A stretch of DNA of 12,697 nt from Deltaproteobacteria bacterium. GTDB lineage: Bacteria; Desulfobacterota; Anaeroferrophillalia; Anaeroferrophillales; Tharpellaceae. The stretch is taken from contig DAOVTG010000051.1 in the NCBI GenBank assembly GCA_030633185.1, forward strand, positions 1 through 12,697, written 5' to 3'. Position numbers and translations under genes: made by a program. Positions 1-6,028 of this stretch are shown piece by piece. The notes beneath the pieces are model-generated. The model did not search any database. It saw nothing but the letters and a program-made list of their open reading frames with translations, and was not told where the DNA came from. Positions within the stretch are counted from its first letter, which is position 1, and the number at the start of each line of letters is the position of its first letter.

Positions 1-603
1 ATGGCTATGGCAGCGCCAATAGCGGATGAACATAACCGTATAATCGAGCAAATCATTGCCCTTGAACTGGAGATGTTTCTGGCCGTACCGGCCGGGGGTG
101 AAAATAGCTGCCAAAAGAATCCCGAAGCCTTTTGCCTGCATCGTAGAGTCCAGTTTACACCATGGTCCAACAAGACTTTGCAAAGCTACCTGGCAGACCT
201 TGAATCGGCCCAGCTTGAAGGGCAAAATCTAATGACTCATAAATATGTCATGATGGATAATCCTGAACATCAGGTAAAGCAAAATCCTTTGATAGAAAAA
301 ATTGTTCTCTGCCAATTGACCTGGCAAAGGGAGATGTTTTTAAAATATCCCTGCGTTATGAGCGGTGCCCGGCCCCTGGAAAAATCCGCTGATGCCGATT
401 CGATGACCTCCTTCGAAACCTATCTTAAAAGCGAATTAAAAACCTATTCAGACAAAACTCTGGCGTTGTTTTACCAAGATATAACTGACAAACAAAAAAG
501 TGATATAAATATGGCTGAAGAAACCTATGAATTGTTGGTTCAAGCCACCGGCTACACCTCCATTGCCCAAGCAGAGGGCATTCTCTCCTCACACAAAAGT
601 TGA
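1..603 (+). CDS. DUF4125-like protein of unknown function
   Basis: This 200-residue soluble protein shows no signal peptide or membrane segment. The sequence fits the DUF4125 family as I recall it: an N-terminal block with IIxxIIALELEMF (about residues 14-26), a CQ near residue 37, a central WSxxTLxSYLxDLxxA stretch followed by KYxMM, and a C-terminal block SFETYLKSELxTYSxxTLxLF. It ends with a GYTSIAQAE segment typical of the family end, so the protein looks complete at its C terminus. No biochemical role is established for the family that I can state. The first ATG is the first base of the window, with a second ATG at codon 3, so the true start could lie upstream. The stop codon (TGA, 601-603) overlaps the first bases of the 151-bp palindromic repeat, so the last few residues may have been altered by that insertion. 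The family call is from memory of the motif pattern. Confidence 0.75.
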   Translation: MAMAAPIADEHNRIIEQIIALELEMFLAVPAGGENSCQKNPEAFCLHRRVQFTPWSNKTLQSYLADLESAQLEGQNLMTHKYVMMDNPEHQVKQNPLIEKIVLCQLTWQREMFLKYPCVMSGARPLEKSADADSMTSFETYLKSELKTYSDKTLALFYQDITDKQKSDINMAEETYELLVQATGYTSIAQAEGILSSHKS

Positions 604-612
604 TGGCGTCGT
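594..612 (+). repeat. 19-bp direct repeat, left copy
   Basis: The sequence CAAAAGTTGATGGCGTCGT occurs here and again at 752-770, spanning both ends of the 151-bp element. It consists of 8 bp before the element plus the first 11 bp of the element. The stop codon of the DUF4125-like gene lies inside it. Confidence 0.9.
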
Positions 613-752
613 AAAAAGTTCCGATATCCTGCGTTGTTGTGGTTTTCCAGACACTCGACATACTACATGTATGGTCTCACGCCTGGAAAACCACAACAAC
701 TTGTCTATCGAAATTTTTACTTAGCCATCCCATGACTTTTTACGAGTTCATC
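602..752 (+). repeat. 151-bp palindromic dispersed repeat, copy 1 (MITE/REP-like)
   Basis: This 151-bp element starts GATGGCGTCGTAAAAAGT and ends ACTTTTTACGAGTTCATC, so its ends are imperfect inverted repeats of each other. Inside is an 18-bp perfect inverted repeat, GTTGTTGTGGTTTTCCAG at 633-650 and its complement at 683-700, with a 32-nt apical region that can fold further (CATAC/GTATG). A second copy of the same length lies at 9147-9297 in the opposite orientation. I count 9 differences in 151 positions (about 94 percent identity). It encodes no protein, so it would have to be mobilised in trans if it moves. It begins within the stop codon of the DUF4125-like gene and could act as a transcription terminator or RNA-stabilising structure. 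Confidence 0.9.
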
Positions 753-770
753 AAAAGTTGATGGCGTCGT
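752..770 (+). repeat. 19-bp direct repeat, right copy
   Basis: This is an exact second copy of the sequence at 594-612, 158 bp downstream. It reads like the start of a second, truncated tandem copy of the palindromic element, or like a long target duplication. It ends 15 bp before the start codon of the thiolase-like gene, so the upstream region of that gene is repeat-derived. Confidence 0.9.
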
Positions 771-785
771 TAACGGAAATTTATT

Positions 786-2279
786 ATGCATAAAAGAATT
801 GTTGTCAGCGGCTGGGGACAGGTTTCCCAAGGTAAAGAGGTGATTGATACAATCCAAGACCCCTTGGGACTGATGGCCCAAGCAGCGGTCAGAGCCCAAG
901 AGAAGAATGGTTTTGATATTTTAGAGAAAATTGATGGCATCATGACGGTCATGACCATGAGCCACTATTATCCTGATGCCGCCCGGCAGCTTGCTCAGAA
1001 AATCAAGGCAACTCCACGCTTCACTCATACCTCCGGGATTGGTGGAGAATCTCCCCAAAATTTGATCAATAAAGCTTCCGGAATGATTGCCCGGGGTGAG
1101 CTGGAAACGATCTTGATCGCCGGCGCCGAAACCTATTGCCCAAGAATAAAAAACCCGGCAAGAACGGACAATGCTCTTTTCCAGGGGCTACCGGAGAGTT
1201 ATAAAGACGATGATATTATCGGCGCAACTGAACTCGAATTACGCCACGGTATGAGCCAACCCATCCACGGCTTTCCCCTCTTTGAAACCGCGTTGTGGGC
1301 AGAATCCGGCCTCGACCTGGATGCCTATTTGATGAAACTCGGCAAACTCTGGTCTCAACACAGCCTGATCGCGGCAAACCACCCTGATGCCTGGTCAAAA
1401 AAAAGGTATTCTGCCGCTGAGATAATCAAGATAACCCCATCCAACCGGATGATTGCCTTCCCCTACCCGAAACGAATGAACCCGTTCGTGACAGTTGACC
1501 TTGGTGCCGCAATTATTCTCATGACCGAAGAAAAAGCGCAGAGGCACCGCCACAAAAAGAGCCGTTCAGTCTATTTTGTTGGCGGCGGCTATGCCAAAGA
1601 CCGGCAGCGCTTCATGGTTGAAAAATCGAGTTTCACAAACAGTCCACCGCTTAAAGCCGCAGTTGAGAAGGCGCTGCAACGTTCCGCTTTATCCCTTGAG
1701 GAGATCGAAGCTTTTGATATATACAGCTGTTTTCCCTGTGCTGTGGGTATGGCACTGAAGATGCTGGGACTTAAACAAAGCGATCCGCGACCGTTTACCG
1801 TCACCGGCGGCCTGGGTTTTTTCGGCGGCCCCGGCAACAACTACAGTTTACATGCTGTAGCCACAATGGTCGAGATGATTGCTGAAGGGAAAATCAATAA
1901 TGGCTTAGTTACGGCCTTAGGGTGGTTCATGCACAAACACGCAGCCGGGATCTACAGCGCTTTCCCCACAGACACAGACCTCAGACAACATGACCTGGAT
2001 GATGCAAAAGCTCCTCTTATTGGTAGCCAACCTGTACCAATTGCAGGAAAAGTAACGGGCAAAGGTTACATTGAAACCTACACCGTTATTTATAAAAAAG
2101 ATGGCACTCCCGACTACTCTGTTATCTATGGCAAAACCGAGAAAGACCTCAGATTTATTGCCAATTCAAACACCGACCTAGAAACAATTACAGCCTTGAC
2201 CACCCAAAACCAAGTCGGTAAAGCTGTTCAATTTAGATTTGATAACCAAGAAAAACTAAATGTCGCCTACCTTCTATAA
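786..2279 (+). CDS. Thiolase-like protein of the TLP1 type with C-terminal add-on domain
   Basis: This 497-residue cytoplasmic protein has the thiolase fold layout. The N-terminal half has RIVVSGWGQ at residues 4-11 and a GGESPQNLI segment at 86-94 where classical thiolases carry the nucleophilic cysteine. The C-terminal half has YSCFPCAVGMA at 313-323, GGLGFFGGPGNNYSLHA at 341-357 and GWFMHKHAAGIYS at 379-391. In classical thiolases the third motif reads GHPxGxTG; here the histidine is replaced by glycine. Residues from about 415 to 485 (GKGYIETYTVIYxxDGTPDY) match the extra C-terminal domain of mycobacterial thiolase-like protein 1. TLP1-type proteins are reported to lack normal thiolase activity, so an acyl-CoA or lipid-related role is likely but the reaction is unknown. 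A weak GGA lies before the ATG. The gene stands alone, downstream of a palindromic repeat and convergent with the transport genes. An annotation of acetyl-CoA acetyltransferase would overstate what is shown. Confidence 0.82.
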   Translation: MHKRIVVSGWGQVSQGKEVIDTIQDPLGLMAQAAVRAQEKNGFDILEKIDGIMTVMTMSHYYPDAARQLAQKIKATPRFTHTSGIGGESPQNLINKASGMIARGELETILIAGAETYCPRIKNPARTDNALFQGLPESYKDDDIIGATELELRHGMSQPIHGFPLFETALWAESGLDLDAYLMKLGKLWSQHSLIAANHPDAWSKKRYSAAEIIKITPSNRMIAFPYPKRMNPFVTVDLGAAIILMTEEKAQRHRHKKSRSVYFVGGGYAKDRQRFMVEKSSFTNSPPLKAAVEKALQRSALSLEEIEAFDIYSCFPCAVGMALKMLGLKQSDPRPFTVTGGLGFFGGPGNNYSLHAVATMVEMIAEGKINNGLVTALGWFMHKHAAGIYSAFPTDTDLRQHDLDDAKAPLIGSQPVPIAGKVTGKGYIETYTVIYKKDGTPDYSVIYGKTEKDLRFIANSNTDLETITALTTQNQVGKAVQFRFDNQEKLNVAYLL

Positions 2280-2280
2280 C

Positions 2281-2490
2281 AATGGGGCCACCAAACAATG
2301 CTGCTTCACTCGTTTGTTTATTTACTTCTCGGTAGGGTCGCGAAACGATAACTTCATTTTCACCCAGAAGACCTTTTGCTGAATAAATTTTATTGATTTC
2401 AAATATTTCTTCACTTGATAGGTCAGGTAGTAACTTTGTTGCTGCTGTTGACAGCATTGATTTACCCTGACCAGGTGGGCCAATAAGCAT
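2281..2490 (-). pseudogene. Remnant of a Mg-chelatase/ComM (YifB)-like ATPase
   Basis: Read on the minus strand, this stretch encodes a Walker A segment (LIGPPGQGKSML), then TKLLPDLSSEE, a KIYSAKGLL block, a SRPYRE block and TSEAALFGG. The order and spacing match the N-terminal part of the ChlI-type AAA+ domain in ComM/YifB proteins (GPPGxGKxML, then IYSxAGLL, then RPFRxxHHxxSxxALxGG). Homology begins abruptly at the Walker A motif, with a stop codon a few codons upstream, and ends abruptly at AALFGG. No Walker B, sensor or C-terminal region follows, because the frame runs antisense into the thiolase-like gene. The fragment fills the gap between two convergent genes. It is most likely a dead gene piece left by rearrangement. 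An 85-residue open frame (2233-2490) exists, but I do not believe it is a working protein. Confidence 0.6.
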
Positions 2491-2492
2491 CT

Positions 2493-3539
2493 CTACATAT
2501 ATTCAAATCGTTTACGATAACGGATAATTTGATAGATAAAGAAAGGACCACCCAAAAGTGATGTCAAGACCCCGACTTTGAGATCAACCGGAATAATCAG
2601 ACGGACACAAAGATCGGCGTAAACCAGAAAGACCGCCCCTAAAAGTCCGGCTAATGGGATCAGTCGACGATTGTCGGGACCGACAACGGCCCGAACCATA
2701 TGAGGGGCAACCAGACCGACAAAACCGATAACGCCGGCGACCGCAATCGCTCCCCCGGTCATCATCGAAGCCGCAAAAAGGAGAACATTGCGGGCTCGAC
2801 TGACCTCGACCCCGAGATTGGCGGCGCTCTCCTCACCCAGCATCAGGATATTGAGATCGCGCACATAGCAGGAGATTAAGGCCAGCGAAGCAAACGCCGT
2901 CAGCGCCACAATTTTAACGTGCATCCAGTTACGATTATTGAGATCACCCATCAACCAGGTAACAATGACGCGACCGACATCAAATTCTCTGGTACTCAAG
3001 GTTATGACAAAAGAGGTTACCGCCCCGAGTATCAGATTTAAGGCAATACCAGCCAGAAGTAAGGTTGCAATCGAGGTACGGCCCGCGCTGGTCGCAATAA
3101 TATAAACTGTAATAAGAGTAATAAGGGCACCGCTTACCGCCATAACCGGCAAGGCCACTGCAAAAATCGCCGTTAATCCTAAATAAATGGCTAAGACCGC
3201 CCCTAATGCCGCGCCGGAGCTGATCCCGATAACCCCGGGACTGGCCATCGGGTTTTTGAAAATCCCCTGCATAACGGCCCCGGCGACAGCCAGTGAAAAA
3301 CCCACCAGAGCCGCCGCCAGAACCCGGGGCAGCCGCCCATCCCAGACAATCGCAGTCTCCACCTGAGAGGGTATGTCTGCAATCGGCAGACCGCATTTTG
3401 CCAGAATAATTTCCGCCACGCGACTGCTCTCAAGGGCCCAAGAGCCATGCGTCAAAGAGAAAATTATCCCGCCCAGAAGCAGGAAATTCAACAACAGCGC
3501 CAGACTAATGGTGGCTATCCGCGAATGTTTAGAACTCAT
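2493..3539 (-). CDS. btuC: B12/iron-type ABC transporter permease (BtuC/FecCD family)
   Basis: This is an inner-membrane permease of about 348 residues, the usual length for the family, with about ten hydrophobic segments. Family landmarks are PRVLAAALVGFSLAVAGAVMQGIFKNPMASPGVIGISSGAA near the N terminus, the cytoplasmic-loop region around MLGEESAANLGV that meets the ATPase, and GFVGLVAPHMVRAVVGPDNRRLIPLAGLLGA near the C terminus. FecCD-family members carry vitamin B12, haem or ferric siderophores. The corrinoid assignment rests on the cobalamin riboswitch upstream of the nearby receptor, not on this sequence. The chosen ATG (3537-3539) overlaps the stop of the binding-protein gene by 11 bp, which suggests translational coupling. 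An in-frame TTG at 3549-3551 is an alternative start. It is the last gene of the importer unit. Confidence 0.88.
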   Translation of the reverse strand: MSSKHSRIATISLALLLNFLLLGGIIFSLTHGSWALESSRVAEIILAKCGLPIADIPSQVETAIVWDGRLPRVLAAALVGFSLAVAGAVMQGIFKNPMASPGVIGISSGAALGAVLAIYLGLTAIFAVALPVMAVSGALITLITVYIIATSAGRTSIATLLLAGIALNLILGAVTSFVITLSTREFDVGRVIVTWLMGDLNNRNWMHVKIVALTAFASLALISCYVRDLNILMLGEESAANLGVEVSRARNVLLFAASMMTGGAIAVAGVIGFVGLVAPHMVRAVVGPDNRRLIPLAGLLGAVFLVYADLCVRLIIPVDLKVGVLTSLLGGPFFIYQIIRYRKRFEYM

Positions 3540-4560
3540 AGGGATAAACAATACCAGCCAGTAGGTTAGCTCCGAGCAGAAGGAATTGAGAGTTAATCCG
3601 CAGATAGAGACCGGGAATCGTCAGAATCCGATCATCTTTGACGGCCCGGGCATGACGCAACAAAGGATCAGCCTTAAGACTTTGCTCAAGGTTGCTCTCT
3701 AAGGGGACAATAATCATCTCCGGATCCCATTTCAGCAGAGTCTCGTGATCGACCTGTTTCCACGATTTAACCCCCTGCTCAGCCCCGACATTAACCGCCC
3801 CGATGAGCTCACACAGCGAAGTAAAGTTTGATGCCAAACCGGGAATATAGCCGCCAAGATCATAGTAGAGCAGACGTAGAGGCTGTTTTTGTGAGGGCAA
3901 GGCGACCTGCAAAAGAACCTTTTTTTTAGCGATAATATTAAGTAAGGCCTTGGCGTTGGCACTCTCACCAAGAACCTGACCTAAAACCTTGATCTCTTCA
4001 ATAACCGAATCAAGTGAGTCCGGAGATCCGAGGTCAAGAGTTGGAATACCGGCCCGGTGAAGTCTCTGTTTGAAAATAGCATCGGAAAAAGCAACCGTAA
4101 AGACCATGTCAGGCCGAACCGCGATGACCAATTCACTCTCTTTGGAATTAAAAACCCGCCCGCTTTTTGCAATCTCATCTGCGATTATTGAAAATTTAGG
4201 ATCGGCCGCCACCTCATTAAACATAAGCAAACGCTGACGTGGACAGATGGCCCAGAGAATTTCACTGATGCCAACCGAATGCGGGATTATCCGAACCGGA
4301 GCCCTTTTCAGTTTAACGGTTTTCGTCTCTACATTAAAAATCTCGCGACGATAGTCATAAACCCGATGCGTGAAGCTTATCTGACGAGGCCATTTTGCTT
4401 CAACCACAGCCTCACCCCTGACCTGACTGAGATCTTTAAACAATTGCTCCATCGGCAAAGGGGTTAACGGCATCTTCCACTCCGAACTGGCCGCCAGGGC
4501 GGCGACCGAAGAAAGGGTGAACAAGAAAAAAATGGTTATTAAAACAGTAAACTTCATCAT
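3529..4560 (-). CDS. btuF: Periplasmic binding protein of a B12/iron-type ABC importer
   Basis: This 343-residue protein has a clear Sec signal peptide (hydrophobic residues 4-22, probable cleavage after ALA around residue 23) and no lipobox, so a soluble periplasmic protein is expected. The mature part has the Peripla_BP_2/TroA-like layout: RAPVRIIPHSVGISEILWAI, then ELVIAVRPDMVF, then GIPTLDLGSPDSLDSVIEEIKVLGQVLGESANA, a long alpha-helical linker region, and a C-terminal lobe with LLKWDPEMIIV. In this class the ligand binds between two lobes joined by a rigid helix. A GGA element precedes the tandem ATG ATG start at a suitable distance. The gene lies between the ATPase gene (130 bp away, with an inverted repeat in the gap) and the permease gene (11-bp overlap). 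Substrate assignment to cobalamin is from context; a siderophore or haem ligand cannot be excluded from sequence alone. Confidence 0.85.
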   Translation of the reverse strand: MMKFTVLITIFFLFTLSSVAALAASSEWKMPLTPLPMEQLFKDLSQVRGEAVVEAKWPRQISFTHRVYDYRREIFNVETKTVKLKRAPVRIIPHSVGISEILWAICPRQRLLMFNEVAADPKFSIIADEIAKSGRVFNSKESELVIAVRPDMVFTVAFSDAIFKQRLHRAGIPTLDLGSPDSLDSVIEEIKVLGQVLGESANAKALLNIIAKKKVLLQVALPSQKQPLRLLYYDLGGYIPGLASNFTSLCELIGAVNVGAEQGVKSWKQVDHETLLKWDPEMIIVPLESNLEQSLKADPLLRHARAVKDDRILTIPGLYLRINSQFLLLGANLLAGIVYPYEF

Positions 4561-4607
4561 CTATTTCCAATCCGACATATCTTGAACCATAAAAACATTT
4601 TCTTAAA

Positions 4608-4685
4608 TTCACCACGAAGACACGAAGGTCACGAAGTTTTAAAAAATTTGCTTTTCTTCGTGAAACTTCGTGCCTTTGTGGTGAA
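4608..4685 (-). repeat. CACGAAG-type inverted repeat, possible terminator
   Basis: The left arm at 4608-4636 contains three CACGAAG units about 8-9 nt apart (ACCACGAAG, ACACGAAG, TCACGAAG). The right arm at 4656-4685 is its near-complement, and the 19-nt loop is AT-rich. The element starts 6 bp past the ATPase stop codon and lies between the ATPase and binding-protein genes. Its strong stem suggests a terminator or RNA-processing structure that could lower expression of the downstream genes. I recall repeats built from CACGAAG units as dispersed intergenic sequences in many bacterial genomes; that link is from memory. Confidence 0.75.
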
Positions 4686-4690
4686 AAAAA

Positions 4691-5449
4691 CTACACCGGC
4701 AAACTATGAAATTCAAGAAAATCATCGGTTTTTGCGAGACTGACCCGAAAAACTTCTTCCAGTGCAGTTGCCGTAAAAGCTTTTTCGCTAGGACCGTAAA
4801 AATAAATCTCGCCATCTTCAAGAATCGTAATGGTATCGCAAAAACGACGCGCCTGATTGAGATCATGAACCGAGGCCAATATGGTTTTACCCTGATTTTT
4901 AAGCTCCAGCAACAACTCCATAATCGCCAGCGAGTTACCAATATCAAGACTCGCCGTCGGCTCATCGAGCAGAATCAGAGAGGCTTCAGTCGCCAGGGCC
5001 CGGGCGATCAAGACCAATTGTGCTTCGCCGCCGGAGAGTTCGGTCAGCGAACGTTCTCTTAAATGAGCGGTATTGGTCGCTTGCAGAGCCCGTTCGACAA
5101 CCTCCAGGTCATGATTGCTTAAAACTTGGAAACGTTTGAGATGGGGATAGCGCCCCATAAGCACAAGATCATAAACGCTTATCGGGAAATTGACCTTGGG
5201 GTTCTGGGGTACCAGGCTGACCAGAGTACTCAAATGGCGCCGGGCCATAGTTTTACAATCGTGGTCCAAAAGCTTCACCTGCCCCCCTTGGGGACGATAA
5301 ATTCGGCAGATATTTTTCAACAAGGTTGTTTTGCCGGAGCCGTTCGGACCGACCAGGCCATGTATCCGGGCGGCCCCGTAACTTGCGGATATATCCCGTA
5401 AGATCGGCCGACCAGTAAAAGAGAAAGAGAGGTGTTTAATTTCCAGCAT
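4691..5449 (-). CDS. btuD: ABC transporter ATP-binding protein (BtuD/FecE family)
   Basis: This 252-residue cytoplasmic ATPase powers the importer formed with the neighbouring permease. All expected motifs are present: Walker A GPNGSGKT at 34-41, Q-loop glutamine near residue 82, signature LSGGE at 138-142, Walker B LILLDEP at 158-164 with catalytic E163, D-loop SLD at 167-169 and switch histidine H195 in SVHDLNQA. The length and the EVFRVSLAKTDDFLEFH C-terminal tail fit the FecE/BtuD/HmuV group. The ATG follows the stop codon of the upstream membrane-protein frame by only 3 nt (TAAACCATG), with no good Shine-Dalgarno sequence, so translation is probably coupled to that frame. The gene order, ATPase before binding protein and permease, is less common than permease before ATPase. 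Confidence 0.9.
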   Translation of the reverse strand: MLEIKHLSFSFTGRPILRDISASYGAARIHGLVGPNGSGKTTLLKNICRIYRPQGGQVKLLDHDCKTMARRHLSTLVSLVPQNPKVNFPISVYDLVLMGRYPHLKRFQVLSNHDLEVVERALQATNTAHLRERSLTELSGGEAQLVLIARALATEASLILLDEPTASLDIGNSLAIMELLLELKNQGKTILASVHDLNQARRFCDTITILEDGEIYFYGPSEKAFTATALEEVFRVSLAKTDDFLEFHSLPV

Positions 5450-5452
5450 GGT

Positions 5453-5837
5453 TTAAAATGGGTTCTGACGAAGATCTTTAAAATTGCGATAGTAGGCGAC
5501 GGGCAAAATAAATTTGCCACTCACCACCAGACCCAGACCCAGCAACGCGGCTCCCATGATCGGAAGTGAAGTGAGCCGGCCGGCAGACAAAGAGGTCAAC
5601 AATAAAGCCCCCCCATAAAAAAAACTGACCCAGGAGCAGATGCACATTCTGGGAAAGAGCATATATCACCCAGAAATTGGCTGACAAATCAGAACACTTC
5701 CCATTGCGAAGCGAGATCTCAATAATCTTGGACCAGGTTCTTCCTTCGAAAATCTGGGCCGAGCCATCAAAGACATGGTGTAAAAGATAGAGAGCGACCA
5801 GGAGATAGTTACGCCCTGAGAAATCGGGGACAGCCAC
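5453..5837 (-). pseudogene. Small membrane protein gene, frameshifted in a homopolymer
   Basis: Two overlapping minus-strand frames each look like half of one membrane protein. The upstream frame gives NYLLVALYLLHHVFDG, then FEGRTWSKIIEISLRNG and NFWVIYALSQNVHLLLGQFF. The downstream frame gives FFYGGALLLTSLSAGRL, then IMGAALLGLGLVVSGKFILPVAYYRNFKD and stops 3 nt before the ATPase start. They meet at a run of 8 A followed closely by 7 C on the minus-strand complement (5617-5624 and 5608-5614). Removing one base from the 8-base run joins the frames into a continuous protein of roughly 115 residues with three to four hydrophobic segments. The 5' end runs into a REP-like hairpin; a GTG at 5835-5837 is the only start I can suggest. 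I do not recognise the family. Tight linkage to the ATPase gene suggests an accessory role in the importer. The shift may be real or a sequencing error. Confidence 0.5.
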
Positions 5838-5868
5838 TGATTGCAGAAATAAATTAGTGGCTGTCCCC
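5826..5868. repeat. REP-like hairpin with 13-bp perfect stem
   Basis: GGGGACAGCCACT at 5826-5838 is followed by a 17-nt loop and the exact complement AGTGGCTGTCCCC at 5856-5868. GGGACAGCCACT-type palindromes resemble those I recall next to REP-associated tyrosine (Y1, IS200-like) transposases, but no transposase is seen here. The hairpin lies at the 5' end of the damaged membrane-protein gene and may have truncated it. Confidence 0.8.
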
Positions 5869-5952
5869 CCTTCTTTCTCCAACATTAACTTAGACCTCCA
5901 TACATGACTGTCATCATAGTCAAAAACAATCCTCTTGAAATTTACCTGGATA

Positions 5953-6004
5953 TGCATTACTGTTAAGTAAGTTACTAATCAGTAACTTACTTAACAGTAA
6001 TGCA
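5953..6004. repeat. 24-bp perfect palindrome with 4-nt loop upstream of the ATPase gene
   Basis: The left arm at 5953-5976 (starts TGCATTACTGTTAAG, ends GTAAGTTACT) is exactly complementary to the right arm at 5981-6004. The loop is AATC. The palindrome ends 24 bp before the start codon of the plus-strand ATPase gene and also marks the upstream limit of the minus-strand transport unit. In RNA it would form a very strong hairpin on either strand; in DNA it is long enough to extrude a cruciform. There is no T tract, so it is not a typical intrinsic terminator. It may be a regulatory hairpin, an operator or the trace of an insertion end. Confidence 0.92.
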
Positions 6005-6028
6005 CTGTATGGCAATTGAGGTGAAAAA

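Noticed and set aside
527..724. Small open frame running through palindromic repeat copy 1, and a similar one at 9164-9379 through copy 2
   Set aside because: Both translate the repeat itself; the shared peptide comes from the shared DNA, not from protein conservation, and neither has a good ribosome binding site.
602..752. Palindromic repeat as an integron attC site
   Set aside because: The size and fold are in range, but I see no RYYYAAC/GTTRRRY core pair at the ends, no integrase and no cassette array.
2493..5449. ABC importer as an iron-siderophore or haem system
   Set aside because: The families cannot separate these substrates, but the cobalamin riboswitch on the nearby receptor makes corrinoid more likely. 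The iron option is kept only as an alternative in the gene notes.
5838..5957. N-terminal part of a 159-residue minus-strand frame starting at 5957
   Set aside because: Its first codons lie next to the 24-bp palindrome and then translate the REP-like hairpin; its C-terminal end is out of frame after the homopolymer. Only the middle part looks like protein.
5935..5963. Promoter for the ATPase gene from TTGAAA and a downstream TACTGT
   Set aside because: The -10 match is only three of six and lies inside the palindrome; too weak to annotate.
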